Source: Chlorokybus atmophyticus (taxonomy: Eukaryota > Streptophyta > Chlorokybophyceae > Chlorokybales > Chlorokybaceae). Taken from it: DNA of 64,000 nt. The notes under the pieces are model-generated. The model ran no database searches, was not told the DNA's origin, and saw only the letters and a program-made list of their open reading frames with translations. Below are positions 1 to 12,789 of the stretch, in pieces; position 1 is the first letter of the stretch, and every line of letters begins with the position of its first letter. The translations under genes and the position numbers were made by a program. Where the stretch lies: contig RHPI01000810.1 in the NCBI GenBank assembly GCA_009103225.1, positions 493,049 through 557,048 on the forward strand, written 5' to 3'.

Positions 1-78
1 CGCTCAGTACGTGGCTGCCACGTGGCCGTTGGTGGCGTTGGCGGCGGCGACGGCGGGGGTGGCAGGGTGGTATCCGCC

Positions 79-2353
<2,275 letters not shown>

Positions 2354-2907
2354 GCATCGCAATATTGCACTGTAGCCTATGTAAGTAGCTCTACCGATAT
2401 CTGTACATGTACCATTCTTGAAGCGCTGTTTTGTGCACTTGCAAGTTGGCAAGTATGCACATTTGCACGAGTGCGATCTGCTGGTGCATATCTATGCTGC
2501 CAGTTGTCGGGCGGTATAGATGAAGGCATCAAACATGTAGCTGTAATGGTCCACCATAGTGCACACAAACGTCAGAAGCAGTGACCAAATGTGCATTGTC
2601 AACAATACATGTGAACATGCACCAACAGCCTTCCTGCAGCATAGCGTAGCCTGACGAACCAATGCCTGAAGCAACATCAGGTGGAAGTACGTTGAGGCAA
2701 GTACAGAAAGGCAACGAGCAGTGATGACCGCGCATTGTTCGAGGTTGCCGAGTCAGCAACCAAACAACACTGCTCCTAGATGCCATGTGTGGCAGTGGCC
2801 ACTACACGAACCACACTACGCCAAAAGCCCTGCTCTGGTCACGGTTGTGTTGTGTGACTTGCCTTACCAAGTTACACAAAACAACTGTGGGCGCACTCAC
2901 TTCAACA

Positions 2908-5900
2908 TCACCGTCGGCCCCCACGCCCTCTCCCGCCACCCCTCCCACCACCCCCTCCTCGCCCTCGCCCTCCCCCCCTACCGCCTCCCCTGCCCGCACG
3001 ACCGCCAGGTACAGGCCTGCGCTCCCTGCCTCCTCGCCCCCCTCCTCCTCGCCCCCCACGCCCACCCCGCCCCCCTCGCCCACCACCACCGCCGCGCTCA
3101 TCATCACCACTGTGGTCCTCACCACCACCATTGCTCTGGCGCCCGCCACCCCTGCCCCTGCCCCTGCCACCCCTGCCGCGGCCTCCGGCACCTCTACCCC
3201 CCGCAACGAAACGGATCTCCTTGCTGCCGCTTACGTTGCGGTTGCCCCCGAACGAAGCCTGCGCGCCACCCCGCGACACGCGCTCCTCCAGCGGCATCGC
3301 TTGCGCCTCGGACAGAGTCTCGTTCGTGCGGAAGGCGCGCGCATGCACGTCGTCCTTGACCTCGTAAAACCTGAAGTTGTTGTTGATGCGTGAGCCAATA
3401 CAGCCACAGCAGCTCATGCAATCAACTACATGATTGTCAACAGACTACCAATATACCTTGGTTGACTGTCCTTTTTATGATTAATAGCTGCTTCTGCTCT
3501 CCTGGGCTTCTTTGCAACTCGCCTTGGCCTTTCTTCCTCTTCCGATTCATTCTCTGATCGGTCAGACTCATCCCGTCCGCTGGTATCGGCCTCTTCATCA
3601 CTATCAACCAGGTCGAAGTGCTCGCGCAAGAGCGTCTTTGCGTCCACTTTGGGAGCGTTCGGATGCAGCATCCGGTACTCTGCCGATTCTTGATTAACAG
3701 CAAAGTTCTGCAGCACACCCATACAAACGTCATCAGTCACAACACCACTAGTAGCTACTATCAATGAGACAGCATGCTCTCAACAGGACAGAGCATTGCT
3801 AGTAAACTCACCCTGTCTTTGAAGAGGCTGCTGAACCTCTCGTCTTGCAGCAGAGCGCTTGCGGCTGGGCCTTCCTTGCGCTTTTTGCCGCCTTCAAACT
3901 CATCTGTTAGCAAACGGGCTGCCATGTCTTTGTTAACCTTGGGCAGCTTCCTCTTGACCTGCGATGCGCGACACTACCAGTGAGCACGCAATAATCGCTC
4001 ATATCACCACTACATGTGACCATTGTCACAGGCGCAGTGCCACGCATTTCAAAACTTGTGGCTGAAACAATCATTGGCTTCAACAAAAGCTATGCTACAA
4101 CCATAACAGATAACACCAAACTGCATCGCCAAACTGACCGTTATGCGTGATGCGCGCTCCGCTTCTATTTTCTCTGCAACCTTCTGCTCCCTGTACTTCT
4201 CATATGCAAACGGATCCACCAAGTTCTTGGCCTGCAATGCAGCAGCGAGCCGTAAGTTGCAACTCAAACACCCACGAAGGACAAATTTGCTCACTGCGCC
4301 CACACCACACCTTATGGTATAGCCGGTTGTCCACAAAAAACCCATGCATGTACGCCCTCAGCAGGTCCGTGCCGATGAGGTGGCTCATAGCCAGGCGATC
4401 CAGTTCCTCCCTGGTTACAAACCTGAAGTCGTCATACACTGCCGGCTGTTTGTCCTCCTCAAGCTCTTCCTGTTACACCAGCACTGAAGATGTTCACCCA
4501 CGAGAAGCTGCGTGTGTTCGCGTGTGCACGTGCGAGCGTGTATATGTCGATGTCAGTGCGTTGTAATCGGTTTGCAAACACGCAATTTACCGTGAGGTTT
4601 TCTAGGAATGAGCACCACTTGGGAGCTGGTCCCAGCGCTGGTACAAAGAACGCCTGCAGCTTGGGAGCATCCATGGCCATGACGACCAGGCCGCTGTCTT
4701 TGAGCACGCAGACGTCGTTGATGTCTCCAGACCCTTCCGCCGGCTCTATGGAGGTGAAGTTGTCACCCTGTCACAGAAGCTGCATCAGCTCTGCTGTCCA
4801 CGCCAGCTTTCGTGCATGCACGGGCACGTACCGTTGCACAGCTCCAGATTTTGCATATCTTCGTGTCCGAGGAGATGATGTGGCGAGCGGACTGATCGAT
4901 GCCGGTGTGGAAATGGAGGCTCTTGATGGGGTACCCATACCTGTCAACAACCTTATGAGCTTGCACCTGACAGGAGAGCGCATTCGCAATCAACTTCTTC
5001 CTGTTGCCAATAGACTCAATTTCTCTTGCAAGTAATGCATATTTGCTTACATGTGGTCTTTGGTGAGAACAGGCCGCGAGGAGCGCAGGTCATACAGCAG
5101 CACCTGCGCACATACCACAACACTCATGAGCGATTTGGAAAACGAAGGAGACATACTTGTAACTACATCCTTCCTGTAGGGTCTCAAATCGAAGTGATGT
5201 GCGCCTCACCTTGCCCTCATCAGTGCCAACTGCAACCGACATTCCATCCTGACTGTCAAACTTCAACGCAGTAATTTGCTGCACAATCACAGATGGACAT
5301 TCAGACTACTGTAGTGGTAGTTGTCCACTGAGTTGGCCACAGCAGCCAGCATGTACGTCAATTCCATGAGCTGGCGTGCATGTGTTGTGTACGCAATGCA
5401 ATGTGTGAGTATGTGCGCGCTTGCATGCTTGCGCACGCACGCACGCACGCAGATGTACACACATCTGTGTGTGTTGGCACCTGGCTTGCATCGCCTGCGG
5501 CTAAGATGCGACCAATGGAGCTTCGTTGCCTCATGTCAAAGCATTCAAGATACCCATCGTCTCCGCCGCAGCCAAACAGCCCATGGACTGAGCTGCAACA
5601 GTGCTCACGTTATTAAACACGTAATCAATGCATGCACTCATGTGCATACACAGAATACCACCACTATGCAACTATGGATGCAAGACAGAGCGAGTACATG
5701 GCACAGGGAAGGACAACTGACCTGATGTCGCACACATTGAGGCCTGGGCTTGAAGTTATCAAAGGCGCAAGAAAACGACCCTGACGACCCCACAGACATG
5801 AGCAAGCATGCATCATGAACTTGGGCATAAGCATATGGTTGATGATTGAATGTCACTTGAAGCTACAGAGAAGCGCTCTCTACCTGTTCAAGATTCAACC

Positions 5901-6830
5901 TGTACACTTCAGGAGCGCTGGCCGCCACGAGGAGGTCGCAAGAGTTCCTGTCGTAAGACATGTCCCTGCCTTGCCTGCATGCGATTGCACGGGTGAGCAA
6001 CATGCACCTGTTGGCGCACTTGCAAGACATGCGAGAAGAATGTAACGCTTGCCTTGGTATGCGCGTCTTGTAGTACGATCCAAACCGTGCGTGAAAGAAT
6101 ATGGAACGATCAGCGCCGAGGAAAGCCATTTTGGAGTAGTCATCGCTAAGAACCTGAACAGTTAGGAGTCATGTTGTGGATGAACTACAACTGTTTACCC
6201 AACTCTGGCCCATGTTGCATGATTGACCCTAAGTTATGCAAGCTGCGCTCACCTGCATCTGCACCACTTCTGCATCAACGTGACGCTCGAACTTCATTGA
6301 AAGCTGGCTAAATTCGTACACGCGTATCTGTGACAGCAAAGTGTCGGAGTCAAGCACACACCAGACTACCAGGCTGGCATACATTCCTGGGCCTAGCTGC
6401 AAGCGGTGCGCAGCTATATAACAAACTACGTGTGCAGCGAATTCAACTTCATAAGTTGGGCTTGCATGCAACGCCAGTTGTGCTAGCATGTAACGTCTCT
6501 TGTTGATTCTTCGTTCACAACTTGCTTATTTTTACCTGCGTGTTGTGGCCATACTGTGTTAACCACCTGTACATCTATGGACAGCACACTCACCTGAGGT
6601 GGGTATATGCCAGAAGTCACGAGGAACTGGGAGTCCGGGGTCTCTGTGAGCCTCTGCGAGGCAGCACTGAAGGAGAGGTCCTGTATGAGCTCCACCCTGC
6701 GAAGGTAGTCCTCATCCTTCTGCAGCGTCTTCTTCTTCTTGGCCGTCAGCCACTCCGGCAAGCTCTTGCCGCCGCTCACGCTGTACACCTTGACGCCGTT
6801 CAACGCCGACACCCTCAAAGTCGAAGCCAT
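2908..6830 (-). CDS. NOL10: NOL10/Enp2-like nucleolar WD40 protein with a C-terminal RGG-rich tail
   Basis: NOL10 (yeast Enp2) is a nucleolar protein needed for small-subunit (40S) pre-rRNA processing. Fifteen exons on the minus strand close in phase: 6594-6830, 6253-6327, 6053-6153, 5884-5974, 5722-5780, 5481-5592, 5210-5305, 5051-5103, 4832-4940, 4591-4767, 4311-4469, 4139-4231, 3812-3958, 3457-3707, 2908-3412 (754 residues). Family signatures are dense: KVYSVSGGKSLPEWL at the N-terminus, YYKTRIP, EVYRLNLEQ, ITALKFDSQDGMSVAVGT, YGYPIKSLHFH, PALGPAPKWCSFLENLT, SHLIGTDLLRAYMHGFF, VDPFAYEKYREQK and LPKVNKDMAARLL. The last exon adds a tail of about 90 residues made almost only of Gly and Arg. 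The intron after 6053 uses a GC donor (AG|GCAAGC). The acceptor of the last exon (3412) has a poor pyrimidine tract and is the least certain junction. TGTAA follows the stop. Confidence 0.92.
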
Positions 6831-7217
6831 CACGCCAAACTAGACTCACAAGTTCTTACAACCACAAGCCACGCTTCCCCATCCTTCACCCCGTCCTTCG
6901 CCTCCTCCTCCTCCTCCTCCTCGGCCGCCGCCGCCGCCACCGCCGCCGCCGCCAGGCCAATTGACCATCTATTGTCCCACAGGTTCAGATTGCAGACTTG
7001 CTTACCATCTGGTGTCCAACAAAACCCTAAACCTCCTACCAATTGGTGAAGCGGCGGTAGTATTAGTGGTGTCGTCGTTGTCGTCGTTGTCGTTGTCGGC
7101 GGTGGCGGTGGGCTTATAGGAGGATCTAAGAGGATGAGGAAGCGACGGAAGGCTGGTTGACGTAGCGTAGTGGAGCGGGCTGTTTTGCTGCTTGTCGCTG
7201 TATAGCAGCAGGGCAAG
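6831..7217. promoter_or_regulatory. Divergent promoter region between NOL10 and BRF1
   Basis: The 387 bp between the two start codons hold both 5' UTRs and any shared promoter. It contains pyrimidine runs, a (CCTCCT)n and CCGCCG-rich tract (about 6898-6955), and a GTCGTTGTC repeat (about 7070-7100). No clear TATA box is visible. The long minus-strand frame crossing it is low-complexity and is not taken as coding. Confidence 0.55.
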
Positions 7218-10200
7218 ATGGTGTGGTGCGGGAGCTGCAAGGCGGATGTCCAGGTGGAGGTGGAGGAGTCCGGCGGGCTCGTGTGCTGCACCCTCTGCGG
7301 GCGAGTACTTGAGGACCATGTCTTCTCTACGGATCCCACATTCTCGAAGACTGCCGGAGGCGCATCGCAGGTTGGTGTTGATGCCTTTTGTCCTCAGGTT
7401 GGCCTTTGGTTCGTACCATTCAGGATAATGACGTCATGTTGAGTTTGTTGGCAAAGTAGGCCTATGTCACCGCCAAGTCTCTCATTGGCATGAGTCACAG
7501 CATATATATTAAGCTGCTCAATGATTGTTTGTCGCATTGCGTGCCTCTCTTCGCCTCTCTTTTTGCTTACACGAAATATGCCACAACGTACATTTTGGCA
7601 TTCGCGCCTTCCGTATGTGTCTGCATTACTTCACGACGCCTTCCTTGAAGTGAACAACATGTGCCTGCATGAGTGGCTCGGCAACGTGGCTAAAGGCACT
7701 GCGACATACACATGCACAAGCCTGTACAACGTGGCGCATGCTGACAAGTAGTTTCACGTGCCTGCTTTCCAACTGCTTTTGCAGGTGGATGGCGTCTTCC
7801 TGTCCGATGCACAAGGCCAAGCCAGTGCTCTGGGCATGCACCGGCCCGGTGGCGGTGGTGGAGGTGGCGGCAGGTCGGGTCCGAGGCTGTACGGCTTGCA
7901 TGTGGACTCCCACGAGCGCACGCTGTCCAAGGGCAAATACGAGCTGACTCAGATTGCCGAAAGACTTGGTCTGCGCCCGCGCGAAGAGCTGGTCGGATCC
8001 GCACATCGTATCTACAAACTTGCTGTAATGCGCCAGTTCACAAGAGGCAGACGCACCAATCAGGTGACTTACTTATGAAGTACATGAGCAACATATGGTA
8101 ACCGTATGTGCATCCACACAATGCGGTTATTATATGTGTGTTTGTATGCCAACACATGAACCATTTGTTTATCGTGGCGCACATAGTGCACGCAAACACG
8201 CACTCCCTACCGAGGTTTTGTGTCTCACTGACATATAGTTTTGTTGCAGGTGGCCGCTGCTTGTTTATACTTGGTGTGTCGGCAAGAGAATCGCCCATTC
8301 ATGCTAATAGATTTCTCAGACAGTTTGCAGACCAACGTGTTTGTGTTGGGGGCGGTGTACCTGCACCTGTGCCGTCTTCTGCGTCTGGACCAGCATCCTC
8401 TACTGCAGCGCCCGGTGGACCCGTCCCTGTTCATCCATCGCTTTGCTGACCGCCTTGACTTCGGCAAACGCATGCACCCGGTTGCGAACACGGCTCTGCG
8501 ACTTGTTGCCAGCATGAAGCGCGACTGGATGCAGACCGGGAGAAGGCCCAGCGGCATTTGCGGGGCGGCGCTGCTCATCGCAGCACATGCGCACGGGTTC
8601 GAGCGCAGCAAAAGAGATGTTATTGCGGTACATCCATGCATAGTACTCGTTGCCCTGAAGGAAGCTCCCGGATAGCATGGCATTGTATACAGCTGTCTTG
8701 CATGGTGAGTTTTGTGCATCCCTCATTGCAGGTAGTTCATGTATGTGAGGCCACTTTGAAGAAGCGCTTGACAGAATTTGAGTCCACTGAGGCGAGCGCG
8801 TTGACAATCAGCGAGTTTGAGCAGCAGGCGAAAGAGCTGGAAACTCAGCTTCAACTGGAAGAAGCCGCTGCGCAGGCTGGAGAAGGAGAACTCACTTGCG
8901 AGCACAAGGATTCCAATGAGCCGCACTTTGCCCGCGGCATGTGCGCAGCGTGTTACCGCGAGGTACCTCACTGCTGCGTTGCGCAGCGATTGTTCGCTTC
9001 ACTGTTGTTTGCTTCGTTGTTGATGCCATTGTCTATTCTACAGTTTATTCAAGTCTCCGGAGGACTTGGTGGCGGGGTGCCGCCAGCCTTCTTGCGCGCA
9101 GAGAAGAAGCGACTCAAGGCGCTGATGGTCACTGAAGCAGAAGCTCGCTTGCGACTAACGGATGGCGCAGAGACAAATGACGTGCTTGCGTTGACGTACC
9201 GCGACGGGTCGGCGTTAACCGCTGCAGATGAAGTGGAAGAGGTGCGCTGGTAGGTCAAGTGGTAGTATCACTGTCTAACGTGCACAACATCTCTTACAAG
9301 GTATGGTAATCTCATGTTGTCTGTGAGCTTGAGTGGTGCATGCATCATGCACACACACATGCTCGCACGCATGCATATGCGGTTGTCACACCTTATGCAA
9401 CACTACTATCAGGAGATGAATGCGACCCTTGGCGGCGGCGACTTGGAAGACGCTCTCACCTCTATGTCGAACCCCGGAGAAGCCCCGGCGGCAAGTGCGC
9501 CGCCCCTTGCGCAGCGGAGACCCGGAGTTCATCGGCTCGGCGGCATGCGAGATCTGCCGCCGCCGCTCCCCCCACGACCACTGAAACCGCGCAACACCAC
9601 GAGACCACAACCCGCAGCACCGTCACCATCGCAAGCAGAGGCACAAGCACAACCACAGGCACAGGCACAAGCACAGACACAAACGCAATCACAAGCTCTT
9701 GCGCAGAGCAGTCAAGATTTGGGAGCTTCACCTGTACCAAATGCCTCTGGTCCTGGCAGGCCTGATGCCGGCAACGTTGCTGCCGCACACGTTGAAGGTA
9801 ATAGCGCTGCAGCAGAGACTGTTGTTGGTGGCACGGAGAATGGAACGCAGCTTGATGCGAATGCTGGTGCAATTGTTGTGCACGAGGGTGCTGAGCACGA
9901 AGAGGAGCAGAAGGCTGCTGATGAAGACGTGGACACGCTGTCGGATATCGATGACGATGAAGTGAACGGTTACATTCACAGCAATGAGGAGGCAAAGGTC
10001 AAGGAGTTGGTTTGGTCGGAGCTCAACAAGGAGTACATCGAAACCCAAGCTGTCAAGGCGGCGGCGCTCGCCGCCAGCGAGCTGGCTCAAGCGAAGGCAG
10101 CGGCGGACAACACCGCTACGCCGGAAGAACTTGCCATCATTGCGGCCAACATGAACAAGGTGAAGAAGGAACGCAAGCGCAAGGCTCCAGGCGAAAGCAA

Positions 10201-10735
10201 GGGACCACCGGCCTCCGCAGCTGCAGCAGCGACGCAGATGCTTGCCAGCAGAAAGCTGAGCTCCAAGGTGTGGTGCTTGTTCAACTTTTATGCATACATG
10301 CATGTGCACAAGCATACATTGCATAGCAACAGCACCTGCACCAGCATGCTGCAGTGCACTCAATGCTCGCTGGCGACACTGCCAGCGAGCATTGAGTGCA
10401 CTGCAGCATGCTGTGTAAGATTCTCAAAAGTTGAAGGGCATGCATGATGGCTTTTGCAGGTCAATTACACTGCTCTGGCGCAGCTGTTTGAAAGCGATGC
10501 GGCTGCGGAGCAGCCGCCAGCTAAACGGGCGGCATCCAAGCGCGTTCAGTTTGTGGATGAAGTGGCCCACAAAGTGGAGCCGGGATCAAAGCCAACAACA
10601 ACTGGAGCGGATGATGATGAAGACGAGGAGGAAGAGGAAGAGGAGGTCGCGCCTCAGGTGGACGGGAATATTGATTCTGCTTTCAGGCTGCCTTATGAAG
10701 CAGCCATGGCTGGAGGTGACTATGACTACGATTAG
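7218..10735 (+). CDS. BRF1: TFIIIB subunit BRF1 (TFIIB-related factor for RNA polymerase III)
   Basis: BRF1 recruits RNA polymerase III to tRNA and 5S rRNA genes as part of TFIIIB, with TBP and BDP1. Seven exons: 7218-7370, 7785-8063, 8250-8627, 8732-8962, 9044-9241, 9413-10267, 10460-10735 (789 residues). The N-terminal zinc ribbon is visible (WCGSCK near residue 3 and CCTLCGRVL near residue 28). Two cyclin folds follow, with SKGKYELTQIAERLGL and AAACLYLVCRQENRPFMLIDF in the first and GAVYLHLCRLL, DRLDFGKRMHPVANTALRLV and GRRPSGICGAALLIAA in the second. The conserved BRF homology block reads SDIDDDEVNGYIHSNEEAK with VWSELNKEYIE after it. Unusual parts are a poly-Gly insert between zinc ribbon and cyclin fold, a Gln/Ala-rich stretch near 9640-9710, and an acidic Asp/Glu run at 10608-10650. 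TGTAA follows 15 nt after the stop. Confidence 0.95.
10342..10413. repeat. Perfect 33-bp inverted repeat with 6-nt loop inside BRF1 intron 6
   Basis: Arms 10342-10374 and 10381-10413 are exact reverse complements, separated by GACACT. The structure lies wholly within the intron 10268-10459, so it would form a long hairpin in the BRF1 pre-mRNA on the coding strand. Confidence 0.97.
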
Positions 10736-10869
10736 TGGACTATTCCGTGTAAAGTACGCATTTGTTGTATAATATTAGCTTGCATGTAAAGTGAATGTCT
10801 ACAAAGTTGTGTGGCAGCGTCTTGTCTGCAACACTGTCACAGCGTTGAGTTATGTGTCTCGTGCAAGGA

Positions 10870-12570
10870 TTAGAAGAAGTCCTCTTCACTGCCTTTGTCG
10901 TTGAATTTTCTTCTCTCGAACAACTTGCTCGCATCCTGCTTCTCGGCAGCAGTTGGTTCCTGAGCTCTTGTAAGGCTGGCCAACCGCTTAGCGCGCTCTG
11001 CCTCAAATTGGGCGACAGCAGCTTTAGCATCGCTCAACACGTTGGTGGGCACTGTTGCCAGTATTCTGCAAACGTATGTGCTTGTTTGAGAGAAGCATGC
11101 GTGCAGGCTTCCAGAATTCATGCAGGGCAGAGCGGTGGTGACACTAATAAGCAGTGGATCACAACCACAACAACGTACATGTCCAGTTTGGCAACCGCAT
11201 CCATTAGGTTGGCTTTCATATCATCTAGCGCAGGAGCTATCGATCGTGCTGCCGTCAACAGCTGAATATCCAGCCGTTCCAGTGAACTGCCGAATACAAC
11301 ATGTACACAAATCAACATCCTGGTGAGCCTCAAGCAACCAACCAAGTGAGAAACGCACCACAAAAGCGATGAACTAGGTTGCCTTTAACAAACCTGAGAC
11401 AAGACTCGGCTGTCTTGGGAGCAGAGGATGAAATGTCCGCCTCAGCAGCATACTCAGCGAGCTGCAATGACAAACGGTTGGCTTACAGTTTCAGGAAACA
11501 ACATACCATTCACTTGAAGCAGCACACACGCACCGCACGCAGGTCGGTTCGCAAAGTTGCTGCCGAGCCTTCCTTCAACAAGGACCGCGCCGCCGTGTAC
11601 GCTGGCGTTTCGAGCTGCAATGCCTCCTCTGCAAACACGTCAACACGTGGACACAGAGTGTGTAAGCATAGAGAGACCCTTCTTGTAAACAGACATCGCA
11701 TATCAACAAGACTCTTCTGGCATGACCTTTCAATCAATCAATGATAGAAACCGGTACCTACTGCGAGCAACTGGCCTCTTGCCAGCAACACGGTGGGCAC
11801 ATATGTTTCTATCGGGTCTTTCTGTCTCCTGCGTTAAGTTGCGAGTTAGGTTGCGAGTTGTTGCTTAAAGAATGAGGACTACACCAACAGCTGTGAGGCA
11901 TCAACTCGGCTTGCTGCTCACTTCTTAATGTACTGGCTAAGTCCGCGCGGGCGCTTGGTCCCCTGCTCAGCTGCAGTTCAATGGGCGCAACACAAGGCAT
12001 CAAGGAGAAAGTAAAGAAGTGCTATCGCATTCTAAGCAATGTGACTGCGACAAACAACCCTGCTACCAAATGTAAGGAAGGGGGGAAACTAAGGAGAGCA
12101 CATTGCACGAAACAATGACTGCAAGGCGCTTCACAGCATTCTGTGTTTGAGCACGAAGCGCATATTGAGATACGCGTAGCCTTGCATGCTCCCCAAATGT
12201 CGTTACCATTGAGTTGTCTACTGTTGACAGCAGTGCAATAAAAAAGCAAGTAATGCAGCTCAAGCTCTCTCTTACCGCAACGGCCTTCAGGTGCACTGAG
12301 CAGCGCCGGCACAGCAGCAGCAGCGACGGTGGCAGCAGTCAGAAGGAAGCTCCGCCGCCGGCTGACTGTACCATGCTCGACCTGCTGCTGCGGCTGCTGT
12401 TGGCAGCTGCATGCATGGGACGGCCACACCTGCACGGTAGTTGATAATGGTTGCGCGGGGAGTGGCCGTCCTTTGAAACTGCTGGAAGGCGGCCCTGACG
12501 CCGCAGCTACGCCCAGCGACGAGGTGCAGGGCATCCACAACGACACCGTTGCCGCCGCCGCCGCCACCAT
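10870..12570 (-). CDS. Predicted thylakoid-lumen protein with Tat (twin-arginine) signal; helical, family unnamed
   Basis: Seven exons close in phase: 12276-12570, 11922-11970, 11758-11828, 11534-11628, 11394-11461, 11179-11286, 10870-11065 (293 residues). The first ~65 residues are Ser/Ala/Gln-rich like a chloroplast transit peptide. SRRRSFLLTAATVAAAA at residues 70-86 is a textbook twin-arginine motif plus hydrophobic core, followed by a lumen-type cleavage zone. The mature part begins near GLSQYIKKRQKDPIETYVP and is predicted almost all-helical, with LLARGQLLAVEEAL, YTAARSLLKEGSAATLRTDL, LERLDIQLLTAARSIAP and VPTNVLSDAKAAVAQFEAE. This resembles plant lumen helical-bundle proteins, but I cannot name the family. 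Folded Tat cargo in the thylakoid lumen is inferred from the signal. The head-to-head neighbour is HRQ1, 219 bp away. Confidence 0.8.
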
Positions 12571-12789
12571 CGTGAAGCACAATCAGCCACGCATGCACTA
12601 GCGAGCACTGACGTGCATGCGATCAAGTGGTGCCAGGCGGCGGCTGAGGAGGAGGAGGAGGGAGATGAGGTGGAGGACGCGGCGGATCATAGGAGGATTG
12701 TACTTACAGCTGTAGCTGCTGGCTGACGCTACACGGAGCAGCTGGGTTTTGCTTGTCTCTTGGTCTGAGCTTCGCACAACCAGCAGAGG
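12571..12789. promoter_or_regulatory. Short divergent promoter region between lumen protein and HRQ1
   Basis: Only 219 bp separate the two start codons. The interval holds a GAGGAGGAGGAGGGAG purine tract and a CAGCTG box. The HRQ1 5' UTR must be very short or this region must contain both UTRs. Confidence 0.45.

Noticed and set aside
22-78. Earlier start for the succinyl-CoA ligase at 22
   Set aside because: The codon is GTG and the added residues are Gly-rich; the ATG at 79 gives a normal presequence.
2721-3393. Long plus-strand Pro/His/Ser-rich frames
   Set aside because: They are the complement of the Gly/Arg-rich NOL10 tail exon; the low-complexity sequence keeps several frames open.
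6830-7339. Minus-strand 169-codon frame upstream of NOL10
   Set aside because: Made of Thr and Glu runs from microsatellites, overlaps the BRF1 start and has no family features.
9462-9995. Minus-strand 177-codon frame
   Set aside because: Shadow of BRF1 exon 6, whose Gln/Ala repeats are clearly on the plus strand.
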